64,000 nucleotides of DNA. Origin: Pilimelia terevasa (GTDB lineage Bacteria; Actinomycetota; Actinomycetes; Mycobacteriales; Micromonosporaceae). Below are positions 9,435-20,645 of the stretch, piece by piece (position 1 is the stretch's first letter; the number at the start of each line of letters is the position of its first letter). The DNA lies in the NCBI RefSeq assembly GCF_014647915.1, contig NZ_BMQC01000001.1, positions 186,001 to 250,000 on the forward strand, read 5' to 3'. Below the pieces are notes generated by a model. That model was given only the letters and a program-made list of their open reading frames with translations, was not told where the DNA came from and made no database searches. Position numbers and translations under genes: made by a program.

Positions 9435-10031
9435 ATGGCAGGCGACGAGGTGGCGCGGCGGCTCGCGGACGCGCTGGGCGGCGACGACGTGGCGGTCGGG
9501 CTGTCCGGCGGCCAGGCGTACGCCCGGGGGACCGTCGACGTGCCGCCGGCCCGCTGGCGCGCCGCCCTGGCGGCGGCCCGGGACCCGGCGGTGCTGGACT
9601 GCGACTTCTTCGACTGGCTCGGCGCCGTGGACGAGGGCGCCGACGGGTACCGGATCGTCGCGCACCTGTGGTCTACCGCGGCGCGGCACGGGCTGCTGCT
9701 GCGGTGCCTGCTGCCCGCCGGGGCGCCCCGGCTGGACTCCGCCGTCGACGTCTACGCCGGGGCGGCGTGGCACGAGCGGGAGACGCACGAGATGTTCGGC
9801 GTCGACTTCGCCGACCACCCCGGCGGGCTGCGCCCGCTGCTGCTGCCGCCGGAGTTCGAGGGCCACCCGCTGCGCAAGGACTTCGTGCTGGCCGCCCGCG
9901 TCGCCAAGGCGTGGCCCGGCGCCAAGGAGCCCGGCGAGCCGGCGGCCGGGCGCGGCCGCCGCGCCCCGGCCCGGCCGCCGGGCGTGCCCGACCCCGCCCT
10001 GTGGGGACCGGACGCGGAGCCGGGCGGATGA
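9435..10031 (+). CDS. nuoC: NADH-quinone oxidoreductase subunit C (NuoC)
   Basis: A peripheral-arm subunit of complex I that normally pairs with NuoD. The signature WHERETHEMFGVDFADHP is present, followed by LLPPEFEGHPLRKDF. About 50 residues of Gly/Pro/Arg-rich tail follow, ending LWGPDAEPGG. It is not fused to a NuoD domain and the next gene is nuoH, so nuoD is missing at its usual position. The stop overlaps the nuoH start by 4 bp. Confidence 0.93.
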   Translation: MAGDEVARRLADALGGDDVAVGLSGGQAYARGTVDVPPARWRAALAAARDPAVLDCDFFDWLGAVDEGADGYRIVAHLWSTAARHGLLLRCLLPAGAPRLDSAVDVYAGAAWHERETHEMFGVDFADHPGGLRPLLLPPEFEGHPLRKDFVLAARVAKAWPGAKEPGEPAAGRGRRAPARPPGVPDPALWGPDAEPGG

Positions 10032-10987
10032 GCCTGGCGGAGCTGGGCCTGCGGGTCGCGCTCGTGGTCGTCGCGTTCCTCACCCTGCCGCTGGTCGTCG
10101 GCCAGGCCGAGCACAAGGTGATGGCGCACATGCAGGGCCGGCTCGGCCCGATGTACGCGGGCGGCTTCCACGGCTGGGCCCAGCTTCTCGCCGACGGGGT
10201 GAAGTTCGCGCAGAAGGAGGACCTGATCCCGCGCGGCGCGGACGGCCCGGTGTTCCGGCTCGCGCCGGCCGTGGCGCTGCTGCCGTACCTCGTGGTGCTG
10301 CTGGTCATCCCGCTCGGGCCGGGCGACCTGGTGGCCCAGCCGCTGGACGCGGGGCTGTTCTTCGCCCTCGCCGTCCTCGGCGTCGGCGTGGTGTCCCTGC
10401 TGATGGCGGCCTGGGCCTCGGCCAACAAGTACAGCCTGCTCGGCGGCCTGCGCGGCGCCGCCCAGCTCCTCGGCTACGAGCTGCCGCTGGTGCTGTCGGC
10501 GGCGTCGGTGGCGATGGCCGCCGGCACCCTGTCGCTGCCGGGCATCGTCGCCGCCTGGCGGCCCTGGTGGCTGCTCTGGCAACTGCCCGCGCTGTTGGTG
10601 TTCTTCACCGCGGCGCTCGCCGAGATCCGCCGGCCGCCGTTCGACATGCCGATCGCCGACTCGGAGCTGGTGTTCGGCTACCTCACCGAGTACACCGGGC
10701 TGCGGTTCGCGCTGTTCCTGCTGGCCGAGTACGTCGGCATCGTCGTGGTCGCCGCGTTGACCACCGTGCTGTTCCTCGGCGGCTGGAAGGGGCCGTTCGC
10801 CGACGCGTCGCTGGGCTGGCTGTGGACGCTGCTCAAGGTGTTCGCCGTCAGCTTCGCCGTCATCTGGCTGCGGGTGGCGACGCCGCGGCTGCGGGAGGAC
10901 CAGCTCCAGCGGCTGTGCTGGCAGGCCCTCGTACCGGTCGCCCTGGGCCAGCTCGTCCTCACCGCGGCGGTCGTCACCGCGACCTGA
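10028..10987 (+). CDS. nuoH: NADH-quinone oxidoreductase subunit H (NuoH)
   Basis: The membrane subunit that forms part of the quinone-binding site of complex I. It has 319 residues with about eight hydrophobic segments. Conserved family blocks include GPMYAGGFHGWAQLLADGVK, the Glu-containing LRGAAQLLGYELPL and AEIRRPPFDMPIADSELVFG followed by LTEYTG. Length and motifs are normal. The ATG overlaps nuoC, and a 48-bp gap separates it from nuoI. Confidence 0.95.
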   Translation: MSLAELGLRVALVVVAFLTLPLVVGQAEHKVMAHMQGRLGPMYAGGFHGWAQLLADGVKFAQKEDLIPRGADGPVFRLAPAVALLPYLVVLLVIPLGPGDLVAQPLDAGLFFALAVLGVGVVSLLMAAWASANKYSLLGGLRGAAQLLGYELPLVLSAASVAMAAGTLSLPGIVAAWRPWWLLWQLPALLVFFTAALAEIRRPPFDMPIADSELVFGYLTEYTGLRFALFLLAEYVGIVVVAALTTVLFLGGWKGPFADASLGWLWTLLKVFAVSFAVIWLRVATPRLREDQLQRLCWQALVPVALGQLVLTAAVVTAT

Positions 10988-11035
10988 CGCCGGGGGTGCT
11001 CGCGCGGGGGCCGGGCGACACGGCAGGATGGCCGC

Positions 11036-11560
11036 ATGGGTCTACCGGGCGAGGGCGTGCTCCAGGGGCTGGCGGTCACCGCGCGGACGATGACCCGCCG
11101 CGCCGACACCCGGCAGTACCCCGACGTGCCGCCGGACCTCCCGCCCCGCTCGCGCGGGGTGATCGCGCTGCGGGAGGAGAACTGCACCGTCTGCATGCTC
11201 TGCGCGCGCGAGTGTCCCGACTGGTGCATCTACATCGAGTCGCACAAGGAGGAGGTCGCGGTCCCCGGGGCGGCCCGGCCCCGGCAGCAGAACGCCCTGG
11301 ACCGGTTCGCCATCGACTTCTCCCTGTGCATGTACTGCGGGATCTGCATCGAGGTGTGCCCGTTCGACGCGCTGTTCTGGTCGCCGGAGTTCGAGTACGC
11401 CGAGTACGACCTGCGGGACCTGCTGCACGAGCAGGGGCGGCTGGGGGAGTGGATGGCGACGGTACCGCCGCCGCCGGCCCACGACCCGCGCGGCGAACCG
11501 GCCAAGGAGGAGGCCGCGGCCCGGCGCCCGGCGCCCGGCGCCGCCGGGGGTGGCGCGTGA
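11036..11560 (+). CDS. nuoI: NADH-quinone oxidoreductase subunit I (NuoI)
   Basis: The ferredoxin-like subunit of complex I that carries two [4Fe-4S] clusters. Both cysteine motifs are intact: [12 protein letters not shown] and [12 protein letters not shown]. It has 174 residues with a charged, Ala/Pro-rich C-terminal tail. Its stop overlaps the GTG start of nuoJ. Confidence 0.95.
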   Translation: MGLPGEGVLQGLAVTARTMTRRADTRQYPDVPPDLPPRSRGVIALREENCTVCMLCARECPDWCIYIESHKEEVAVPGAARPRQQNALDRFAIDFSLCMYCGICIEVCPFDALFWSPEFEYAEYDLRDLLHEQGRLGEWMATVPPPPAHDPRGEPAKEEAAARRPAPGAAGGGA

Positions 11561-12054
11561 CGTCGGCGGACTGGCTGCTCGCCGCGCTGGGGACGGTCGC
11601 CGTGGCGGCCGGCCACCGGGTGGTGGCCACCGACCGCCTCGTCCGGGCCGGCCTGCACCTGGTGCTCTGCCTCGGCGCCGTCGCCGGCATGTACCTCGTG
11701 CTGACCGCCGAGTTCCTGGCCTGGGTGCAGGTGCTGATCTACGTGGGGGCGGTCGTGGTCCTGCTGCTGTTCGCGGTGATGCTGACCCGGGCGCCCGTCG
11801 GCGCCGCCGCGGACCTCGACCGCCCGGGCTGGACCGCCCCCCTGGTCGGCGGCGCCGCCGGCCTGGGGCTGGCCGCGCTGCTGGTCGACGCGTACCGCTG
11901 GACCGCCGTCGCGCCCGCGGCGCCGGGCACGCCCGAGGCCCTCGGCGCGGCGGTCTTCCGGTCCTGGGTCCTGCCGTTCGAGGTGGTGTCGGTGCTGCTG
12001 CTCGCGGCCCTGGTGGGGGCGATCGTCGTGTCCCGGCCGGGCGGGCGGCGCTGA
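11557..12054 (+). CDS. nuoJ: NADH-quinone oxidoreductase subunit J (NuoJ)
   Basis: A small membrane subunit of complex I of about 165 residues with five hydrophobic segments. The signature segment [20 protein letters not shown] corresponds to the conserved helix with a pi-bulge that is thought to couple redox to proton movement. The GTG start at 11557 is set by the 4-bp overlap with nuoI; the stop overlaps the nuoK ATG. Confidence 0.93.
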   Translation: MTSADWLLAALGTVAVAAGHRVVATDRLVRAGLHLVLCLGAVAGMYLVLTAEFLAWVQVLIYVGAVVVLLLFAVMLTRAPVGAAADLDRPGWTAPLVGGAAGLGLAALLVDAYRWTAVAPAAPGTPEALGAAVFRSWVLPFEVVSVLLLAALVGAIVVSRPGGRR

Positions 12055-12382
12055 TGCACCCGGTCCTGCCGTTCGTGACCGCCGCGCTGCTGTTCGGCCT
12101 CGGCGTGGCCGGGGTGCTGCGCCGCCGCCACGCGATCCTGCTGCTGATGGCCGTCGAGCTGATGCTCAACGCCGTCAATCTTTTGCTCATCACCGCCGAC
12201 GTCACCGTCCGGGCGACGCTGGCGGCCGCCACCCCGTACGCCGGCCAGGTGCTCGCCCTGTTCGTCGTGGTCCTCGCCGCCGCCGAGGTGGGCGTGGGCC
12301 TGGCGATCGTGCTGCGGCTGTACCGCCTGCGGGCGACCGTCGCCGTGGACGACGTGCCGCTGGACCGGGTCGAGGCCGGCCG

Positions 12383-12386
<4 letters not shown>
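12054..12386 (+). CDS. nuoK: NADH-quinone oxidoreductase subunit K (NuoK)
   Basis: A 110-residue membrane subunit of complex I with three hydrophobic segments, related to MnhC/MrpC antiporter subunits. The family signature with the buried Glu is visible in ILLLMAVELMLNAVNLLLI, and a second conserved Glu lies in VLAAAEVGVGLAIVL. A short charged tail follows. Start and stop overlap the neighbours. Confidence 0.94.
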
Positions 12387-14187
<1,801 letters not shown>

Positions 14188-14191
<4 letters not shown>

Positions 14192-15675
14192 GCGCGGGGA
14201 CCGCGGCGCTCGTCGCCGTCCTCGCCCTGCCGGCCGGCGGCGCGCTGGCCGCCGCCTGCCTCCGGCGCGACCGGGCCGCCCGGATCCTGGCCACCGCCGT
14301 CGCCGCCCTGACGCTGGCCGCCGCCGCGCTGCTCGGCCGCCCGGGCCCGCCGCCGCCGGCCGGGCCGCCGGTCTGGCACGACCTCGACCTGCCCTGGGTA
14401 CCGGCCCTGGACCTGCGCTTGCACCTGGCCGTGGACGGCATCTCCTACCCGCTGGTCCTGCTCACCGCGCTGCTGACCCTGCTGTGCTGCGCACACCTGT
14501 GCTGGCGCCCGCCCGCGTCCGGGGGCCGGCTGCTGGCCGCGCTGCTGCTGCTGGTGGAACTCGGGGCGGTGGGGACCTTCCTCGCCTGGGACCTGCTGCT
14601 GTTCTTCTGCTTCTTCGAGGTCGTCCTCCTGCCGATGTACGCGGTCATCGCGTTCTGGGGCGGCCCCGGCCGGCGCCGGGCGGCCCGACTCTTCGCCGTC
14701 TACACGCTGACCGGCTCCGTCCTGCTGCTGGTCGGCGTGCTGACCGTCGTCGTGGCCGCCGGCACCGGCGACCTGTCCGTGCTCACCGGCGGCGCCGGCC
14801 TGGGCCGGGGCGCGCAGTACGCGGCGTTCGCCCTGCTGGCGCTCGCCTTCGCGGTCAAGGCGCCGCTGTGGCCGCTGCACACCTGGCTGCCCGCCGCGCA
14901 CACCGAGGCGCCGACCGTCGGCAGCGTCCTGCTCGCGGGCGTCCTGCTCAAGCTCGGCACCTACGGCCTCGTCCGGGTCGCCGTCGGCGTGGCGCCGCAG
15001 GCGGCGGCGGAGTTCCGCGGCGTGCTCGCCGCGCTCGCCACCGCCGCGATCCTCGTCGGGACGCTGGTCTGCCTGGCGCAGAGCGAACTCAAGCGGCTCG
15101 TCGCCTACTCCAGCGTCGCCCACATGGGCTTCGTCCTGCTCGGCGTCGCCACCCTCACCGAGACCGGCCTGCACGCCGCGCTGCTCGGCAACGTCGCGCA
15201 CGGCGTCGTCACCGGCCTGCTGTTCTTCCTCGTCGGCGCGGTGAAGGACGGCGCCGGCACCGGTGAGCTGGCCGCCCTCGGCGGCCTCCGCGAACGGTTC
15301 CCGGCGCTGGCCGGGGTGCTCGGCTTCGCCGCCGTCGCCTCCCTCGGCCTCCCGGGGCTCGCGGGATTCTGGGGGGAGGCGTTCGCGGTCGTGGCCGCCT
15401 GGCAGGTGGGCGGGGCGTACTGGAGCACCCTCGGCGCGCTCGCCGCCGTCGGCGGGGCGCTGGCCGCCGCGTCGTTCCTGCGGATGCTGCGCCTGGTCAG
15501 CCACGGCCCGGCCGGCACCGCGGTCGCCGCGATGCCCCGCCCCGCCGCCGCCCACTGGTGGAGCTGGGCGCCGCTGGTCGGCCTGACCCTCCTGCTCGGC
15601 GTGCTCCCGGCGCTGGTCCTCACGCCCGGGCACGCGCCGCTGCGGTACCTGCTGATCCCGTTCACCGGGGAGTGA
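14188..15675 (+). CDS. nuoM: NADH-quinone oxidoreductase subunit M (NuoM)
   Basis: An antiporter-like membrane subunit of complex I, 495 residues. Family blocks include LLFFCFFEVVLLPMYAVI (essential Glu), FAVKAPLWPLHTWLPAAHTE (Lys), AGVLLKLGTYGLVR and QSELKRLVAYSSVAHMGFV. The GTG start overlaps the nuoL stop by 4 bp. Confidence 0.95.
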
Positions 15676-15677
15676 CG

Positions 15678-17177
15678 ATGAGCTTCGACCACGTCGCGCT
15701 CCTGCCGACGTACCTGGCCGCCGGTACCGCCGTGCTCGTCCTGCTGGCGGACGTGCTCCTCGGCCGGCGGGCCGCGTCGGTCGCCGTGGCCGCCGCGGGC
15801 GCCGCGGCCACGGCGACGGGCGCCGCGGCGGTCGGGCTCGGCGGCCCGCGCGAGACGCTGTGCGCGGACCTCTGCGCGTACCGGGCCACCGGGCAGGCCG
15901 CCGTCGTGGCGGTGCTGTTCGCGCTGCTCACCCTCGGCGTCCTGGCCCTGGCGGGGCCGCTGCTGCGGGCGCGCGGCGCGGCGCCGGGGGAGTGGTGCTT
16001 CCTGCTGACGGCGGCGATGACCGGCGGCGTGGTCCTGGGGTACGCCGCCGACCTGGTCACGCTGCTCGTGGCGGTGGAGACGCTGACCCTGCCGCTGTAC
16101 CTGCTGGTGGCCCTGCGCGGCCGGGCGGCCACCCCCGCCGACCCCGACCCTCCCGCCGACGCCGACGCCGACGCCGGGCGGCGGGGGGTGGAGGCCGCGT
16201 TGACCTACTTCGTCGTCAGCGTCGTGGCCACCGCGGTGACCCTGCTCGGCGTGGGCCTGCTCTACGCCACCCGCGGCACCCTGCACCTGGCGGCCCTGGC
16301 CGCGGGACCGGTCGCCGACACCCGGCTGGCGGCCGTCGGCACCGTCCTGCTGGTGGCCGGCCTCGCCGTCAAGGTCGCGGCCGTACCCGTCCACGCCTGG
16401 GCGCCGACGGTCTACGACGGCGCCGCCCTGCCCGTGGCCGCGTACCTGTCCACCGCCGCCAAGGTCGGCGGCGTCGTCGCCCTGCTCGCCCTGTGGCGCG
16501 GCCCCCTGCCCGGCCAGTGGGCCGGGCCGACGCTGGCGGTCCTCGCCGCCGCCACCATGACCCTCGGGAACCTGGCGGCGCTGCGCCAGACCCGCGTCGT
16601 CCGGCTGCTCGCCTGGTCCTCGGTCGCCCAGCTCGGGTACGTCCTCGCGCCGCTGGCCGTGGTCCTCGACGCCGGCCGGCGCGACCCCGCCGCCGTCCGG
16701 GCGGCCGGCGCGGCGGCACTGGCGTACCTCATCTTCTTCGTGGTCGTGGAGTTCGGCGCGTTCGCCGCCGTGGTCGGGCTGCGCGGCGCCACCGGCGACG
16801 GCGGCTCGGTCGCCGCGTACGTCGGCGCGGGCCGCGCCCACCCGCTGTGCGGCGCGGCGCTGGCCCTGGCGCTGGTCGGCCTGGCCGGCCTCCCGCCCGG
16901 CCTGGCGGGCCTGTTCGCCAAGGTCACGGTCACCCGTTCCCTGCTCGACGGCGGCCTCACCTGGCTGGCGCTGCTCGTCGCCGCCAACGCCGTCGTGGCC
17001 CTCGTCTACTACCTGCGGCTGGCCACGACCCTGTACCAGCCGCCGCCGGTCGCCGCGCCCGGGCGCCGCCGGCCCGTCGGGGCGGCCGGCTGGGTGGCGG
17101 CCGCGGCGGCGCTGGCGGCAGTGGCCGCGGGCGTCGCCCCGCAATGGGTCCTGGACCTGGCCGCCGCCGGCTGGTGA
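15678..17177 (+). CDS. nuoN: NADH-quinone oxidoreductase subunit N (NuoN)
   Basis: The third antiporter-like subunit of complex I, 499 residues with about fourteen hydrophobic segments. Blocks include LLVAVETLTLPLYLLVAL, GLAVKVAAVPVHAWAPTVYD and RQTRVVRLLAWSSVAQLGY. ATG 15678 is 2 bp past the nuoM stop. It ends the Nuo series, so no nuoD, E, F or G is found on this side either. Confidence 0.94.
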   Translation: MSFDHVALLPTYLAAGTAVLVLLADVLLGRRAASVAVAAAGAAATATGAAAVGLGGPRETLCADLCAYRATGQAAVVAVLFALLTLGVLALAGPLLRARGAAPGEWCFLLTAAMTGGVVLGYAADLVTLLVAVETLTLPLYLLVALRGRAATPADPDPPADADADAGRRGVEAALTYFVVSVVATAVTLLGVGLLYATRGTLHLAALAAGPVADTRLAAVGTVLLVAGLAVKVAAVPVHAWAPTVYDGAALPVAAYLSTAAKVGGVVALLALWRGPLPGQWAGPTLAVLAAATMTLGNLAALRQTRVVRLLAWSSVAQLGYVLAPLAVVLDAGRRDPAAVRAAGAAALAYLIFFVVVEFGAFAAVVGLRGATGDGGSVAAYVGAGRAHPLCGAALALALVGLAGLPPGLAGLFAKVTVTRSLLDGGLTWLALLVAANAVVALVYYLRLATTLYQPPPVAAPGRRRPVGAAGWVAAAAALAAVAAGVAPQWVLDLAAAGW

Positions 17178-17351
17178 CGGTCACCCGTCGGCGGGCCCGG
17201 CGCGCGGCAACCTGGTGGCGGACAGTCCGGCCAGCGGGTTGACCCCGCGCAGCGCCAGGTACAGGCAGTTCACGGCCGGTTCCCGGCGGGCTCGCAGCCA
17301 CCCGGTGTTTGCTGTGGGTGGCGGACCCGCCGAGAACCGGAGGGAGTACGG

Positions 17352-18214
17352 GTGCACCGGTACCACAACGGCGTCAAGACCGCGGCCCTGCTCGGCCTGC
17401 TCACCGCCCTGATCCTCGCCGCCGGCTACGTGCTGGGCGGCGGTACCGGCCTGGTGCTCTCGCCGTCGTCGTGTCGCTGGCGGTGAACGCGGCCAGCTAC
17501 TTCTGGTCCGACCGGATCGCCCTGCGGGCCATGCGCGCCGAGCCGGTCACCGAGGCCGCGCAGCCGGAGCTGTACCAGATGGTCCGCGCCCTGGCCGACC
17601 GCGCCGGCCAGCCGATGCCCCGCCTGTACGTCAGCCCCGCCCTCCAGCCCAACGCGTTCGCCACCGGCCGCGACCCCGCCCACGCCGCCGTCTGCGTCAC
17701 CGCCGGCATCCTCCAGCTCCTGGACCGGCGCGAACTGCGCGGCGTCCTCGGCCACGAACTCTCCCACGTCCACCAGCGCGACATCCTGATCTCCAGCGTC
17801 GCCGCCACGCTCGCCGGCATCATCACCGCACTCGCCAACCTGGCGCTCTTCCTGCCCTCCGGCGGCGGGGACGACGACGACCGCCCCCACCCCGTCGCCC
17901 TGCTGGTCACGCTGCTGCTCGGCCCCCTCGCCGCCTCGGTCGTCCAGCTCGCCGTCAGCCGCAGCCGGGAGTACCAGGCCGACGCCTCCGGCGCCGCCCT
18001 CACCGGCGACCCGCTGGCGCTCGCCAGCGCCCTCCGGAAAATCGAGTACGGCGCGAGCCGGCTGCCCCTGCGGCCCGCGGGCCCGTTCGCCAGCACCGCC
18101 CACCTGATGATCGCCAACCCGCTGTCGGCGCGGGGCGTCGCCCGCCTGTTCCGCACCCACCCGCCGATGGAGGAGCGGGTCCGCCGCCTGGAGCAGTTCG
18201 CCGGCGGCCTGTGA
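17352..18214 (+). pseudogene. htpX: HtpX-type M48 membrane metalloprotease, frameshifted near the N-terminus
   Basis: HtpX is a zinc protease of membrane-protein quality control. The GTG at 17352, with GGAGGGAG upstream, begins the expected [17 protein letters not shown] membrane helix. That frame ends in TGA at 17484-17486. The rest of the protein continues in another frame from about 17457: [20 protein letters not shown], the zinc motif [11 protein letters not shown] and [12 protein letters not shown]. The break is at a CTCT run around 17457-17460 (two bases extra or one missing). A shorter protein could start at GTG 17471 or 17483 and would keep the protease domain but lose the first membrane helix. 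It may be a sequencing error. Confidence 0.8.
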
Positions 18215-18378
18215 CCGGCCACACCGGCAAACCGGTTCACGCCGCCCCTACCCGTCGATACGCTGGCGGCGGCCCACCCGGGCCGACGATCATGCGGCCA
18301 CCTCCCGAGTCCCGCCCGCGACCCCGCGCCCGGTTGACCGCCCGGCCGCCTCGGACGCGACGCGAGGAGGACAGCACC

Positions 18379-19686
18379 GTGGCGGCACTCCGGCCGTACC
18401 TGGCCCTCTGGCGGATCCCCGGCGCCCCCACCCTGCTCGTCGCGGGCGTCCTCGGCCGCCTCGGCATCGGCATGACCCCGCTGGCCATGCTGCTGCTCAT
18501 CCACCAGAGCACCGGCAGCTACACCCCGGCCGGCATCGCCGACGGCCTGGCCGCGCTGTCCGGCGCCGCCGTCGGCCCGGTCCTCGGCCGCCTCGCCGAC
18601 CGGGCCGGCCCCAGCCGCGTCCTGCTCGCCAGCGGCATCGCCCACCCGCTGGCCCTGCTGGCCCTGCTCTGGGCCGTCGACACCCACCAGCTCCCGCTGA
18701 TCTTCCTGGCGGCCGCCGCGGCCGGCGGCACCTTCCCCCCGTCCACGGCCGCCCTGCGCGGCGCCTGGAACGACCTCACCGAACCCCACACCGGCCGGGC
18801 CGACCTGCGCGCCCCCGCCCTCGCGGCCGAGACGTCCCTGCTGGAGGTCGTCTTCATCCTCGGCCCGCTCCTGCTGGCCGGCCTCACCCTCCTCGACGGT
18901 CCGGCCCTCGCGGTCCACGTCTCCGCCGGCAGCACCCTCGTCGGCACCCTCGTCCTGGCCCGCGGCCGCGTCATGCGCGGCTGGCGCCCGCACCCCGAGG
19001 CCGCCCGCGCGCGCGGCATCGGCGCGCTGGCCAGCCCCGGCTTCCCGGCCCTGCTCGCCTCCGTCGGCCTGCTCGGCCTGACCTTCGGCGCGATGGCCGT
19101 CACCATCCCGGCGTTCGCCACCCAGCACGTGACCGGCGACTCCGCGACCACCGCGGGCGTGCTGCTCGCCGTCTGGGGGATCGGCAGCGCCGCCGGTGGC
19201 GTCTGGTACGGCGTCCGCCCGCCCGCGGCGCCGCTGACCCGCCAGTACGGCTGGTACGGCGTGCTGCTCGCCGCGGCGACCGCCGCCTGCGCCCTCATGC
19301 CGGACATCTGGCCGCTCGGAATCGCGCTGGCCGTCGGCGGCGCCGCCATCGCGCCCGCCCTGACCGTGCAGAACAGCCTGGTCGGCCGACTGGCGCCGCC
19401 GCACATGCGCAACGAGGCGTACACCTGGGCCACGACGCTGACGATCGGCGGCAGCGCGATCGGCGGGGCGCTCGCCGGGCTGGTGGTCGAGCGGGGGAGC
19501 GGGGTGACGTGGATGTTCGTGGTCGCCGGGGCGGTGGTGGCGGTCTCGGCGGGCATCACGGCGCTGCGCGCCGGCCCGGTCGCCCGCGCCGACCTGGCCC
19601 ACGCCGACCTGGACCGCGCAGGGCAGCCGGACAGGACGTCACATCCGGCTGCCGCAGCCGACCCGGTTCCGCCTCCTCAGCGGTAG
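18379..19686 (+). CDS. MFS transporter
   Basis: An inner-membrane secondary transporter of the major facilitator superfamily, about 435 residues with twelve predicted hydrophobic segments. The loop motif [16 protein letters not shown] between segments 2 and 3 matches the MFS A-motif. The GTG at 18379 ([15 protein letters not shown]) has GAGGAGG eight bases upstream, so the longer open frame to 18211 is not used. The 3' end overlaps the convergent YajQ gene by 10 bp. The substrate is unknown; drug or metabolite export is the usual role. Confidence 0.88.
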   Translation: MAALRPYLALWRIPGAPTLLVAGVLGRLGIGMTPLAMLLLIHQSTGSYTPAGIADGLAALSGAAVGPVLGRLADRAGPSRVLLASGIAHPLALLALLWAVDTHQLPLIFLAAAAAGGTFPPSTAALRGAWNDLTEPHTGRADLRAPALAAETSLLEVVFILGPLLLAGLTLLDGPALAVHVSAGSTLVGTLVLARGRVMRGWRPHPEAARARGIGALASPGFPALLASVGLLGLTFGAMAVTIPAFATQHVTGDSATTAGVLLAVWGIGSAAGGVWYGVRPPAAPLTRQYGWYGVLLAAATAACALMPDIWPLGIALAVGGAAIAPALTVQNSLVGRLAPPHMRNEAYTWATTLTIGGSAIGGALAGLVVERGSGVTWMFVVAGAVVAVSAGITALRAGPVARADLAHADLDRAGQPDRTSHPAAAADPVPPPQR

Positions 19687-20171
19687 TTGGTGAACTGGAG
19701 GGCGACGTCGAGGTCCGCGCCTTTGAGCAGCGTGATCACTGCCTGGAGGTCGTCCTTCTTCTTGCCGGTCACCCGGAGCTGGTCGCCCTGGATCTGCGCC
19801 TGTACGCCCTTGGGGCCCTCGTCCCGGATCTTCTTGCTGATCGCCTTGGCCTTCTCCTGGTCGATCCCCTGCACGATCTTGCAGTCGATCTTCGTGGTCT
19901 TGCCGGAGCTGCGCGGCTCGCCCGCGTCCAGGGCCTTGAGCGAGATGTTCCGCTTGACCAGCTTCTCCCGGAAGACCTCCAGGGCGGCCTTCACCCGGTC
20001 CTCGGTCTCGGACGTCAGCGTCACCGCCTCCTCGCCGGCCCAGGCGATCTCGGTGCCGGTACCCCGGAAGTCGAACCGGGTGGACAGCTCCTTCTCCGCC
20101 TGCCGGAGGGCGTTGTCGATCTCCTGCCGGTCGACCTTGCTGACGATGTCGAACGACGGGTTGGCTGCCAT
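19677..20171 (-). CDS. YajQ family nucleotide-binding protein
   Basis: A 164-residue cytoplasmic protein beginning [20 protein letters not shown], with the repeated fold and family blocks [26 protein letters not shown] and a C-terminal TNYR. YajQ homologues bind cyclic di-GMP or nucleic acid in some bacteria; the role here is not known. It ends convergently with the MFS gene and is the last host protein gene before the tRNA. Confidence 0.92.
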   Translation of the reverse strand: MAANPSFDIVSKVDRQEIDNALRQAEKELSTRFDFRGTGTEIAWAGEEAVTLTSETEDRVKAALEVFREKLVKRNISLKALDAGEPRSSGKTTKIDCKIVQGIDQEKAKAISKKIRDEGPKGVQAQIQGDQLRVTGKKKDDLQAVITLLKGADLDVALQFTNYR

Positions 20172-20318
20172 GGGTACTCCTGCGGGTAGACCGGACGGGG
20201 TGCGCGCGGCGGGCGGGGGTGGCCCTCGCCGGCACGCCGAAACGGTACCCGGTTGCGGGACAGACCCGACGTACCGCTATCCTTGCGGTCGCCGTCGCGT
20301 TGCGGGGGTGCACTGCCC

Positions 20319-20402
20319 GGCGGGTTGCCCGAGCGGCCAATGGGAGCGGACTGTAAATCCGTCGCGAAAGCTACAGAGGTTCGAATCCTCTACCCGCCAC
20401 CA
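20319..20402 (+). tRNA. tRNA-Tyr (anticodon GTA), CCA encoded
   Basis: Acceptor arms GGCGGGT (20319-20325) and ACCCGCC (20392-20398) pair, and the anticodon loop CTGTAAA gives GTA. A long variable arm, as expected for a class II tRNA-Tyr, and the T loop GTTCGAATC are present. The discriminator A at 20399 is followed by an encoded CCA. It serves as the integration target of the adjacent prophage. Confidence 0.95.
20370..20402 (+). other. Predicted left attachment site (3' end of tRNA-Tyr)
   Basis: The T arm and 3' end of the tRNA are the usual attB of tyrosine integrases, and the integrase gene lies 250 bp away, which is the normal arrangement. The crossover core itself cannot be delimited because no second copy is present before position 64000. 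Confidence 0.5.
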
Positions 20403-20412
20403 GCAGGTAAAA

Positions 20413-20448
20413 CAGCCCCTGGCCAGCAGTGATGCCGGCCAGGGGCTG
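20413..20448. terminator. Hairpin terminator between tRNA-Tyr and integrase
   Basis: CAGCCCCTGGCC (20413-20424) pairs perfectly with GGCCAGGGGCTG (20437-20448) over a 12-nt loop. It can end tRNA transcription from the left and integrase transcription from the right. Confidence 0.75.
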
Positions 20449-20572
20449 ATCTTGTTGGTCTCGCCGAGTCCCACTCGGAGCCACGAAATCCCGGCGTCTC
20501 TGTCCGATGTGTGTCCCGGATCGATCGATAGACATCGATTGAAAAGATCAACTGACGCGATCGTGGTGACCC

Positions 20573-20588
20573 AGAACCGGACATTGGT
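20573..20588 (+). repeat. Copy 1 of a 16-bp repeat shared with 30223-30238
   Basis: AGAACCGGACATTGGT here and AGAACCTGACATTGGT at 30223 differ at one position. Both are in non-coding DNA at the ends of the leftward arm. It could be an integrase arm site or a regulator site, or coincidence. Confidence 0.35.
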
Positions 20589-20645
20589 GCTGTAGAAGCT
20601 CCTATCGGGCTTGGATGTGACTCAGTTCACTCTTTGGGTGGACGT

